A DNA stretch of 64,000 nucleotides from an uncultured Ruminococcus sp. (GTDB taxonomy: Bacteria; Bacillota; Clostridia; Oscillospirales; Acutalibacteraceae), in NCBI GenBank assembly GCA_958403905.1, contig CATXZD010000001.1:1-64000 (forward strand), read 5' to 3'. Below, in pieces: positions 8,248 to 15,287 of this stretch (positions are counted from its first letter, which is position 1; each line of letters starts with the position of its first letter). Below the pieces are notes generated by a model, which was not told where the DNA came from, ran no database searches, and saw only the letters and a list, made by a program, of their open reading frames with translations. Both the position numbers and the translations under genes were made by a program.

Positions 8248-9114
8248 TTAAGCCTTGCCTACTGAACCGAAGAGTTCCATCTTTTCCTTAACAGTAGCCT
8301 TGATTGCTTCTGCACCGGGAGCGAGGAGCTTTCTGGGGTCAAAGCCCTTGCCCTGAGTGTCTTTGCCTGCTTCAATGTATTCTCTTGTTGCTGCTGCAAA
8401 TGCGAGCTGGCACTCTGTGTTTACGTTAATCTTTGAAACACCGAGAGAGATTGCCTTTTTAATCATATCAGCAGGAATACCTGTGCCGCCGTGGAGTACG
8501 AGGGGCATTTCGCCTGTGAGCTTTTGAATAGCATCGAGTGTTTCAAAGCTTAAGCCCTGCCAGTTTTCGGGATATTTGCCGTGAATGTTGCCGATACCTG
8601 CTGCGAGCATTGTAACGCCGAGGTCTGCAATCATCTTGCACTCTTCGGGATCTGCACATTCGCCTGCGCCGATTACGCCGTCTTCCTCGCCGCCGATTGA
8701 ACCAACCTCAGCCTCAAGTGAAAGACCGAGCTTTTCGCAGGTTGCAACGAGTTCCTTTGTTTTTTCGATGTTCTCCTCAATGGGATAGTGTGAACCGTCA
8801 AACATTACAGAGCTAAAACCTGCTTCGATACAAGCCTTAGCGCCTTCGTATGAACCGTGGTCAAGGTGAAGTGCAACGGGAACTGTGATGTTAAGTTCCT
8901 CAAGCATACCGTTAACCATACCAACTACTGTTTTGTAGCCGCACATATATTTTCCTGCGCCCTCGGAAACACCGAGAATTACGGGAGAGTTAAGCTCCTG
9001 TGCTGTTAAAAGAATTGACTTTGTCCATTCAAGGTTGTTGATGTTGAACTGACCTACTGCATAGTGGCCTGCCTTTGCTTTTGTAAGCATTTCTTTAGCA
9101 TTTACTAATGGCAT
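8248..9114 (-). CDS. fba: Class II fructose-1,6-bisphosphate aldolase
   Basis: Zinc-dependent glycolytic enzyme that reversibly splits fructose 1,6-bisphosphate into glyceraldehyde 3-phosphate and dihydroxyacetone phosphate. 288 residues, the short class IIB form of Firmicutes. Zinc ligands are visible as H86 in HLDHG, H178 in GNIHG and H208 in LHGGTG, with catalytic D85 in the same HLDHG. The phosphate-binding NVNTE motif follows. Start ATG lies 6 bases after AAAGGA. Monocistronic, with its own promoter upstream. Confidence 0.96.
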   Translation of the reverse strand: MPLVNAKEMLTKAKAGHYAVGQFNINNLEWTKSILLTAQELNSPVILGVSEGAGKYMCGYKTVVGMVNGMLEELNITVPVALHLDHGSYEGAKACIEAGFSSVMFDGSHYPIEENIEKTKELVATCEKLGLSLEAEVGSIGGEEDGVIGAGECADPEECKMIADLGVTMLAAGIGNIHGKYPENWQGLSFETLDAIQKLTGEMPLVLHGGTGIPADMIKKAISLGVSKINVNTECQLAFAAATREYIEAGKDTQGKGFDPRKLLAPGAEAIKATVKEKMELFGSVGKA

Positions 9115-9176
9115 TTTAATCTTCCTTTTGTAAAAAATTTCAGCAGAAAAACGTCTTTCCCTGTTGAGTTATTTTT

Positions 9177-9205
9177 ATTATACAATAATTTCTTTTAAAT
9201 ATAAA
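9177..9205 (-). promoter_or_regulatory. Promoter of fba
   Basis: Reading leftward: TTTATA, 17-base spacer, TATAAT, about 63 bases before the fba start. The stretch 9115-9431 otherwise holds only the terminator at 9384. Confidence 0.5.
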
Positions 9206-9367
9206 GCCTTTTAAAGAAACTTTTTGATAATTTTTTAACAATTTATCAATTTACTTTGTTAATCTGCGTATTTTAATGAATAATCACGAAATTTTCATAA
9301 TTCATTCACAGGATTTTTTTAAATAAATATTATACTGTTTCAAAGCAATAACAATTTGTTTGAGCGC

Positions 9368-9407
9368 TTTTGAAATAAAAACAGGTTCTGCGGCAAACCG
9401 CAGAACC
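9368..9407 (-). terminator. Terminator of the zinc-ribbon membrane protein gene
   Basis: Perfect 10-bp stem GGTTCTGCGG/CCGCAGAACC with a 4-base loop, followed on the minus strand by TGTTTTTATTT. Confidence 0.9.
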
Positions 9408-9431
9408 CGTGACTTTAAAAGTTGTTTATAA

Positions 9432-10064
9432 TTAGTTTACAAACATATCTTTTCTTTTGTCAAAGTAAATCTTGTTCAAAACAACCATTACAACTGGAAC
9501 AATAATTGAAATAATCATACTTGCATTAAATAAAAACTCGTGGAGAATTACGGAAGCAACAATACCGTAAAGCAGTGATATTACAGCAGCTGCTGAGTAT
9601 ACAATAAGAATGAGCTTTGGACCGTTTTTCTTGAAGCCTGAAAGTTGAAATCTTGTGAAAATCTGGAGTACAGCGAGTGCAAGTAACAAGATGGTGTAAA
9701 AAATATCAAAAAATTTCAGTTCAGGGAAGAATATATAAACAACTTCAGCGGATCCTTCATAAACTGCACCGGTTATCTGCAAAATTGCAGAAAGACAGTT
9801 TAATACAGCGCCTGCAAATAAACCGAAATAAATCAGAAATTTGAACCACTTCATTTCAAATTGCACATTGTACATCTGGGGCTGAGTGTAATTATAGGGT
9901 TGAGCGTAATTATTGGGCTGAGTGTAGTTAGGCTGAGTGTAGTTAGGCTGACCAAAATTTTGCTGTGCATTTTCTGTCGGTTGGTTGTTGGCAACAGACG
10001 AACCGCAGCTTGGGCAGAATTTTGTGTCATCCGGACACTGAGTGCCGCAATTTGGACAGAACAT
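9432..10064 (-). CDS. Zinc-ribbon membrane protein with QPNYT repeats
   Basis: 210 residues. The N-terminus is a zinc ribbon with two CxxC pairs (C3/C6 and C17/C20, CPNCG and CPSCG). It is followed by a low-complexity linker of short QPNYT/QPNNYA repeats (~35-62) and four hydrophobic segments (~70-205). This architecture is frequent in Clostridia and has no assigned function. An ATG 12 bases upstream is in frame but forms part of the ribosome site (GAGGG) that serves the start chosen here. It is transcribed alone, back to back with htrA. Confidence 0.8.
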   Translation of the reverse strand: MFCPNCGTQCPDDTKFCPSCGSSVANNQPTENAQQNFGQPNYTQPNYTQPNNYAQPYNYTQPQMYNVQFEMKWFKFLIYFGLFAGAVLNCLSAILQITGAVYEGSAEVVYIFFPELKFFDIFYTILLLALAVLQIFTRFQLSGFKKNGPKLILIVYSAAAVISLLYGIVASVILHEFLFNASMIISIIVPVVMVVLNKIYFDKRKDMFVN

Positions 10065-10154
10065 AATATCCCTCATTTCTTTTTCTTTGTTCGTGCAATT
10101 TAATATTACAAGAACAACTAAATATTAACATAAATCTTCTTTATTATCAAGTGC

Positions 10155-10183
10155 TTGACATAAAATTTATGGTAAAATATATA
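10155..10183 (+). promoter_or_regulatory. Promoter of the htrA-like gene
   Basis: TTGACA, 17-base spacer, TATATA. It gives a leader of about 70 bases. Confidence 0.6.
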
Positions 10184-10263
10184 CGAACTTACTGTGTAAG
10201 TTATTGCTTTTAATGCAGTGAGGTTGTATAATTATATATATTTCATACTTAGGAGAATTTGAT

Positions 10264-12057
10264 ATGGAAAATAATAATAACTTTGAGAATGGCTTTTACG
10301 GCGTTGCTCCGCAAAAACCGTTTACCGATAAAAGCAGTGGAGTTTCTGCTGATTTGCAGAACTCTTCCTCAGGTGAGAACGTTAATCGGCAAGAGCTGAC
10401 AGAAGTTAATGAGCAAAATGTGCAGAATGTAGATTCTGAAACTGAACAGGTTCAGAATACGAAATGCACAAATGAGATTTTCAATGAAGAAATTCCGAGT
10501 GTGCCCGTGCAGAATACTCCCGAAATGCATAGTGCGCAGCAGGAAACATATCAGCAAACTCCCGCCTATGCACAACAAAGACCAAACGGTGAAAACACCC
10601 TGCATACTGACTATTCACACCCGCAGTATTTAGGCAATATTAATTATGCTCAAAACGGAATGCCGATTCAGAATAATTACGGCGCTCCAAATGTAAATTA
10701 CGACGGTTACGGCAATCAGGGTCAGTATAATCCGACTCCGCAAAATCAGTACAATCCGAATTTTTACAATGCACCGCCGCAGTACAACACTTGCGCACCT
10801 TATCCTCAAATGCCCCAAGTGCCTCCTATGCCTCCCAAAAAGAAGGTGAACACAGGGCTTGTTGTAATTATTGTTGTGCTTTGCGTTTTGCTTTTCGGAA
10901 GTATTGCAGGACTTTTCGCTTATATGGCGGCAAACAGCAACGGTCAGAACAACAGTTCAACCAACAGCTTTAACTTTACAATGCCGAATTACGACTACAG
11001 CATTCCGAACGCAGAGCCGTCAACCAAACCTGCGTCCGAGCACAAGGAATCGGACTACAGCGACAGGGTTAACGAAAATTACAAGGGCGTTGTACTTGAA
11101 AGCAAACCAAAGGACGCTGACACAAACAAAGAATATAGCGCAGAATATGCTTTTGACAAGGTGTCGGAGTCCGTTGTTGGAATTGTCGGCTACACGAATG
11201 AAGCTACATCTGTCGAAACCCCTGCAACACAGGGCAGCGGAATTATCATTACCTCGGACGGATATGTTGTTACAAACGCTCATGTTGTAGATAACAGCAG
11301 AACAAAATATATTTTGCAGGTTGTCACCTCCGACGGCAAAACCTACAATGCAGGTGTTGTAGGCTACGACTCAAGAACAGATATTGCAATTCTTAAAATG
11401 GACAACGCGAAAAATCTTAAACCGGCAGCCTTTGGAGATTCGGAAAAGATTGAGCTTGGCGAGGACATTATTGTTGTCGGCAACCCGGGCGGACTCGATT
11501 ATCAGAATTCAATTACAAAGGGCATAGTTTCGGCTGTTGACAGAAAGCTTTCGTCTACAAGCCTTGTAAAATACATTCAGACCGACGCCGCAATCAACCC
11601 GGGAAATTCGGGCGGACCTATTGTAAATCTCTACGGTCAGGTTGTCGGTATTGCAACCTCAAAAATTGTGTCGGAAAAGTACGAGGGTATGGGTTTTGCA
11701 ATTCCGTCTGCGACTGCAAAGGATATAATAGACACGATTATGAAAAAGGGCTATGTTGAGGGCAGAGTTAAGATAGGAATTACGGGTACCAACATTTCTT
11801 CAACTGCCGCTTCGGAATACGGCGTTCCTATGGGAATACTCGTTGATGAAATTATAGCGGGCGGTCCGTGTGACGGAACAGGACTGGAAAAAGACGATAT
11901 TATTACGGGTGTTGACGATAAAGAAATTAATTCGTTCAGCGATATTTACGAGGTGCTCGAAACGCATAAGCCGGGTGATAAGATTGTGATTAAGTATTAT
12001 AGAATGTCGGACGGTTCAACAGGTACAGCTGAGGTCACGCTTGTTGAGGATAAATAA
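10264..12057 (+). CDS. htrA: HtrA/DegP-like membrane-anchored serine protease
   Basis: Envelope quality-control protease of the S1C family. 597 residues: a cytoplasmic, Gln/Asn/Pro-rich N-terminus (~1-195, disordered), one membrane helix (~198-220), a spacer, a trypsin-like domain with triad H340 (TNAHVV), D373 (SRTDIAIL) and S449 (GNSGGP), and one PDZ domain (~500-595). Length and single PDZ match Firmicute HtrA proteins; the Asn/Gln-rich cytoplasmic head is longer than usual. It precedes a lipoprotein gene by 59 bases and may share its transcript. Confidence 0.95.
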   Translation: MENNNNFENGFYGVAPQKPFTDKSSGVSADLQNSSSGENVNRQELTEVNEQNVQNVDSETEQVQNTKCTNEIFNEEIPSVPVQNTPEMHSAQQETYQQTPAYAQQRPNGENTLHTDYSHPQYLGNINYAQNGMPIQNNYGAPNVNYDGYGNQGQYNPTPQNQYNPNFYNAPPQYNTCAPYPQMPQVPPMPPKKKVNTGLVVIIVVLCVLLFGSIAGLFAYMAANSNGQNNSSTNSFNFTMPNYDYSIPNAEPSTKPASEHKESDYSDRVNENYKGVVLESKPKDADTNKEYSAEYAFDKVSESVVGIVGYTNEATSVETPATQGSGIIITSDGYVVTNAHVVDNSRTKYILQVVTSDGKTYNAGVVGYDSRTDIAILKMDNAKNLKPAAFGDSEKIELGEDIIVVGNPGGLDYQNSITKGIVSAVDRKLSSTSLVKYIQTDAAINPGNSGGPIVNLYGQVVGIATSKIVSEKYEGMGFAIPSATAKDIIDTIMKKGYVEGRVKIGITGTNISSTAASEYGVPMGILVDEIIAGGPCDGTGLEKDDIITGVDDKEINSFSDIYEVLETHKPGDKIVIKYYRMSDGSTGTAEVTLVEDK

Positions 12058-12116
12058 TATTTTAATGAGGAATTAGCGGTCATTCTGGTGATTATTAAAA
12101 AGGGGTATAAACAATT

Positions 12117-13166
12117 ATGAAAAAACTGCTTGCAATTTTGATGTCGGCAATTTTGGCAGGTTCAGCCATTCTTGCCGGTTGTTCCGAGCAACCAAAGTCT
12201 ACGGCTTCGGAAACCGTTGTTCAATCAACGCAGGAAACTGCCAAACAGGTAGTTAAAAATTCAAAATATGCCGACAGAGAAAACTGGGCGTACTTTGAAA
12301 ATGAAGAAAGCGACAAAAAGGCTGACGTGTTCTTTATTTGTCCTACGGTGTACGATGGTTCGGAAAGTGAATATAATATGTCGCTTGACGATGAAAAAAC
12401 CAAAGAAAATTTCCTCGGTGCAACAAATATGGAAAAGGGAATTTATGACGATGAATGTCGGTTCTTTGCCCCTTATTACAGCCAGATAGGACTTTCGGTT
12501 TACGCTATGAGCGAAGAAGTCTGCAATAAATCTCTTGAAACGGCGTTTGAGGACGTAGAGGAATCGTTTGAATATTATATGCAGAACTGCAACAACGGCA
12601 GACCGATAATTATTGCGGGATTTTCGCAGGGCGCGGATATGAGCATAAGGCTTGTAAAGGAGTGCTTTGCCAATGAAGAAAGGCAAAAACAGCTTGTCGC
12701 CTGCTATGCAATCGGCTGGAGACTTACTGAGGACGAGGTTAGTGAATATCCTCAGTTAAAGTCGGCTCAGGCTGAGAGCGATACGGGAGTTGTTATTTCA
12801 TTTAACAGTGAGGCTGAGGGTGTTGACTCGTCGCTTATGGTACCCGAGGGCGTAAAGACGCTTGCAATCAATCCGCTGAACTGGAAAACCGATTCAGCCA
12901 AAGCTGACAAGAGCGAAAATCTCGGCGCCTGCTTTACCGACTACAGCGGAAATATTACACAAGAGATTAAAAACCTAACCGGTGCATACATCGACAGTGA
13001 GCGAGGAACGCTCAAGGTAACGGACGTTTCTTCCAAAGATTACCCTTCAGGACTTGACATAATGGGCGAGGGCGTTTATCACATTTACGATTATCAGTTT
13101 TTTTACAGAAATCTTGAAAAAAATGTTCAGACGCGCCTTAAAGCATATCTGAACGCTGCCGCTTAA
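12117..13166 (+). CDS. DUF3089 lipoprotein, alpha/beta-hydrolase fold
   Basis: 349 residues with a lipoprotein signal (MKKLLAILMSAILAG, lipobox LAGC), so it should be fixed to the outer face of the membrane by its modified cysteine (C22). The mature part matches the DUF3089 family: NWAYFE, KADVFFICPTVY, FFAPYYSQ, and a nucleophile-elbow GFSQG with S170. An esterase or lipase-like activity is inferred; the substrate is unknown. It is preceded by AAAAGGGG and followed by a strong terminator, probably as the second gene after htrA. Confidence 0.85.
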   Translation: MKKLLAILMSAILAGSAILAGCSEQPKSTASETVVQSTQETAKQVVKNSKYADRENWAYFENEESDKKADVFFICPTVYDGSESEYNMSLDDEKTKENFLGATNMEKGIYDDECRFFAPYYSQIGLSVYAMSEEVCNKSLETAFEDVEESFEYYMQNCNNGRPIIIAGFSQGADMSIRLVKECFANEERQKQLVACYAIGWRLTEDEVSEYPQLKSAQAESDTGVVISFNSEAEGVDSSLMVPEGVKTLAINPLNWKTDSAKADKSENLGACFTDYSGNITQEIKNLTGAYIDSERGTLKVTDVSSKDYPSGLDIMGEGVYHIYDYQFFYRNLEKNVQTRLKAYLNAAA

Positions 13167-13174
13167 ATTTAAAA

Positions 13175-13212
13175 TAACCCCTGTACAAGTTGAACTTGTA
13201 CGGGGGTTTGAT
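13175..13212 (+). terminator. Terminator after the DUF3089 gene
   Basis: Stem AACCCCTGTACAAGT/ACTTGTACGGGGGTT (one G-T pair, 3-base loop) followed by TGATTATATTTT. Confidence 0.85.
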
Positions 13213-13218
13213 TATATT

Positions 13219-13449
13219 TTACGCAACTTTGTCCGAATAATTTACTATTGCGACCTCGGTAATTGAATTTTCAATTTTATCTAAAATACCTTCGATTCTT
13301 TTAACAACATTGCCCGAAAAAACAGTTTCACCGCACTGTGTGCATTTAAAACACGGAACATTTTTAATAATTACCATACAGTTGTTTAATTCGGAAAAAT
13401 ATGTCGTGTAGCTATTTTTCATATCGCCTTTACAGAATAAACAAGTCAT
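13219..13449 (-). CDS. YgiT-type zinc finger protein, antitoxin half of a TA pair
   Basis: 76 residues with cysteines C3/C6 (TCLFC) and C36/C39 (CTQCGE), the pattern of the MqsA/YgiT zinc-binding N-domain. Families of this type are encoded directly after DUF4258 toxins and neutralise them. The start codon overlaps the end of the upstream frame (ATGA), which is the usual coupling. It lacks the helix-turn-helix half found in MqsA, as is usual for stand-alone YgiT proteins. Its toxin partner is broken, so it may now be an orphan antitoxin. Confidence 0.8.
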   Translation of the reverse strand: MTCLFCKGDMKNSYTTYFSELNNCMVIIKNVPCFKCTQCGETVFSGNVVKRIEGILDKIENSITEVAIVNYSDKVA

Positions 13450-13650
13450 TTTTCTGCCGCCTTTCTTGTTTTAAAGTCACTTTCCCATTTGGCAGTATCA
13501 GGGTAATATGCTGTAATAACCCATAAAAAGCCATCAACGGGAGCGACAACAGTAATATTGCGTACTTTGCTTTTTTCTAAAAATGATTTGTTAATAATAT
13601 GTATCATCATCACATAGTTTTTGCAATAATTCAATAGATAATTCAACCAT
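13446..13650 (-). pseudogene. Decayed DUF4258 toxin gene
   Basis: An open frame of 66 codons ends with the conserved DUF4258 C-terminus (VDGFLWVITAYYPDTAKWE, then KTRK). Its first ~25 residues do not belong to the family. The proper 5' end is in another frame: an ATG at 13650, 8 bases after AAAGGA, reads MVELSIELLQKLCDDDTYY and then stops. The middle of the domain, with the His/Arg residues expected in active members, is missing. An internal deletion plus frameshift is the simplest reading. Confidence 0.6.
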
Positions 13651-13704
13651 AGGAAATTTCCTTTAGTTTGTTATGTGAAATTTATTGTTTATAAAGGTTT
13701 TTGT

Positions 13705-14295
13705 TTACTCCATATATCTGACAAGGGAAATTACCTTGCCGAGCAGAACAACCTCGTCAACAATAATCGGCTCAAAGATGTCGTTTTCGGGCTGTAACCT
13801 GAAATGACCGTTTTCCTTGTAAAATCTCTTTACGGTAGCTTCATCGCCGACAAGTGCGACAACAATTTCGCCGTTTTCGGCAACGGGAGTGCGGTGAACT
13901 ATAACAATATCGTTGTCAAGAATACCTGCGTTTATCATACTTTCACCCTGAACACGCAGGGCAAAAAGCTCTCTGCCTCGTCTTAGGCTTTCGGGAACAG
14001 GCACATAGCACTCAATGTCCTCAACAGCAAGAATCGGGTAGCCTGCTGCAACTCGTCCGAGCACGGGAACTCCTGCCGACTTTTCCTCACCGCTTACTTT
14101 TATGCATCTGTTGACGCCGTGCTCGCGTGAGATTAAACCCTTTTCTTCAAGTGCCGTAAGGTGATGGTGAACAGTTGAAGTTGAGCTTAGCCCTGTTTTA
14201 CTGCATATTTCACGTACTGACGGAACTCTGCCTTCGACAGAGCATTCCTTGAGATAATCCAGAATCTTCTGCTGGCTTTTGCTTAGGGGTTTCAT
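13705..14295 (-). CDS. lexA: LexA repressor, SOS regulator
   Basis: Represses DNA-damage genes and cleaves itself when stimulated by RecA filaments. 196 residues from an ATG 9 bases after GGAAAGGTG; a more upstream ATG in frame has no ribosome site. Winged-helix DNA-binding domain ~1-65 (SKSQQKILDYL, SVREICSKTGLSSTSTVHHHL), then the S24 peptidase domain with cleavage site A84-G85 (VAAGYP), catalytic S119 (GESM) and K156 (ATVKRF). All required residues are present. Its promoter carries a likely LexA box. Confidence 0.95.
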   Translation of the reverse strand: MKPLSKSQQKILDYLKECSVEGRVPSVREICSKTGLSSTSTVHHHLTALEEKGLISREHGVNRCIKVSGEEKSAGVPVLGRVAAGYPILAVEDIECYVPVPESLRRGRELFALRVQGESMINAGILDNDIVIVHRTPVAENGEIVVALVGDEATVKRFYKENGHFRLQPENDIFEPIIVDEVVLLGKVISLVRYME

Positions 14296-14319
14296 AAAGT
14301 CACGCACCTTTCCGACTAA

Positions 14320-14359
14320 AGTATAACACATACATTTAAAAAAATCAAACATTTGTTTT
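14320..14359 (-). promoter_or_regulatory. lexA promoter with overlapping LexA-like operator
   Basis: Leftward promoter TTGATT, 17-base spacer, TATACT. The -35 overlaps a palindrome at 14346-14359 (CAAACATTTGTTTT) that matches 11 of 14 positions of the Gram-positive LexA box CGAACRNRYGTTYG. This placement suits autorepression. Confidence 0.5.
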
Positions 14360-14462
14360 ATTTTTTTAAAGATTTTTTAAAATATGACGCATTATATTCT
14401 TTTGTACATAAATCCGACAGACTTTCCATTAAAAAACATATAGTTTTCAAGGTAATTTCAAA

Positions 14463-14491
14463 TTGATTTCACACAGTTTTCAAAATAATAT
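14463..14491 (+). promoter_or_regulatory. Promoter of the candidate small RNA
   Basis: TTGATT, 17-base spacer, TAATAT, pointing into a gene-free stretch that ends in hairpins. Confidence 0.45.
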
Positions 14492-14497
14492 AGTTTA

Positions 14498-14655
14498 ATA
14501 TAAGCGTACTCAAAAGACGGAACCGCAACCGTCGGAGTATAATTGTTCTACCCTCCTCAATGCGAACATATATAAATGTTCGTACTTGTACCCCTCATTT
14601 TTTAAAGAACAGAAAACGCCAAACCTTCCGTAAGGGTTTGGCGCTTTCATTTTCA
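14498..14655 (+). ncRNA. Candidate C-rich small RNA
   Basis: No frame fits the 14353-14796 gap, yet it holds a promoter followed by ordered hairpins. 14505-14540: TACTC outer stem around a GACGG/CCGTC inner stem. 14562-14582: GCGAACAT paired with ATGTTCG. 14617-14643: CGCCAAACC/GGTTTGGCG ending in CTTTCATTTT, a terminator. Single-stranded links between them are C-rich: CTACCCTCCTC (14549) and TACCCCTC (14590). C-rich loops that pair with Shine-Dalgarno regions are typical of Firmicute regulatory RNAs. Confidence 0.4.
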
Positions 14656-14687
14656 GAAACAAAGTTTGCTTATTTGAGTTTAGAGTA

Positions 14688-14727
14688 AAATGCCGTTACA
14701 TCAACAAGAACGATGTAACGGCATTTT
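14688..14727. terminator. Bidirectional terminator hairpin
   Basis: 12-bp stem TGCCGTTACATC/GATGTAACGGCA flanked by AAAA and TTTT, so it works on both strands. On the minus strand it ends spoIIID. Confidence 0.8.
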
Positions 14728-14796
14728 GTTTGTGCTGTAATTATATTTCGGTTCTTTCGTAAAATAAGTACGATTCTATTGATTTATCAGAGTGCA

Positions 14797-15081
14797 TTAA
14801 AAGTCTGCCTGTTCGGGTGCCGGATATTGATTTTTTTGACGCAAATACTTGTTTTTCGTGGCTATTCCTCCGCGTATATGGCGTTCGCTTTTGTTTATAT
14901 CGAGAACTCGTCTTACCTCTCGGTAAAGCGCAGGATTGAGCGTTTTCAATCGTTGGCTTACGTCCTTGTGCACCGTGCTTTTGCTGACTCCGAACTTCTT
15001 TGCTGTGCTCCTCACAGTAGCGTTGTTTTCTATTATGTACTCGCCCAGCATTGCTGCACGTTCTTCCACTATTCCTTTCAC
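14797..15081 (-). CDS. spoIIID: Sporulation regulator SpoIIID
   Basis: DNA-binding protein of the mother-cell sporulation programme, acting between sigma-E and sigma-K stages. 94 residues, close to the family's usual 90-95. The helix-turn-helix (~22-48, TVRSTAKKFGVSKSTVHKDV) and the following RHIRGGIATKNKY basic segment are highly characteristic. Start is a GTG 6 bases after GGAGGG. Its presence shows the organism belongs to a spore-forming lineage. Confidence 0.95.
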   Translation of the reverse strand: MKGIVEERAAMLGEYIIENNATVRSTAKKFGVSKSTVHKDVSQRLKTLNPALYREVRRVLDINKSERHIRGGIATKNKYLRQKNQYPAPEQADF

Positions 15082-15106
15082 AAGAAACCCTCCAATCGTC
15101 TTGATA

Positions 15107-15136
15107 ATCTATATGCAGAGGATTTATTGTCTATTC
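15107..15136 (-). promoter_or_regulatory. Possible sigma-E type promoter of spoIIID
   Basis: Reading leftward: GAATAGA, 14 bases, CATATAGA, partly matching the sigma-E pattern (KMATATT, 14-15 bases, CATACAHT). spoIIID is sigma-E dependent in Bacillus. The match is incomplete. Confidence 0.3.
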
Positions 15137-15236
15137 ATTCGGCGTATTATGATTTGTTGTTTTCACCATATAATAAAGCTTGTGTTTTGTTAAAAAGCAC
15201 AAAAAACATTATAATAAATATATTAATTTATTATAA

Positions 15237-15265
15237 TTGATTTATAAATGGATAAGTGATATAAT
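15237..15265 (+). promoter_or_regulatory. Promoter of the dockerin protein gene
   Basis: TTGATT, 17-base spacer, TATAAT, leaving a short leader of about 16 bases. Confidence 0.65.
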
Positions 15266-15287
15266 CAAATTGAAAGGAGATCGTATT

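Noticed and set aside
9861..9966. Tandem repeat that might be a CRISPR or minisatellite
   Set aside because: The short repeat encodes the QPNYT linker of the zinc-ribbon protein; there are no spacers of regular length.
14562..14582. Second LexA/SOS box (CGAACAT..ATGTTCG)
   Set aside because: The half-sites match but the spacing is about 6 bases too long for a LexA dimer; it is better read as a hairpin of the candidate small RNA.
14779..15240. 153-residue plus-strand frame over spoIIID
   Set aside because: It is antisense to spoIIID, has no ribosome site and shows no domain.
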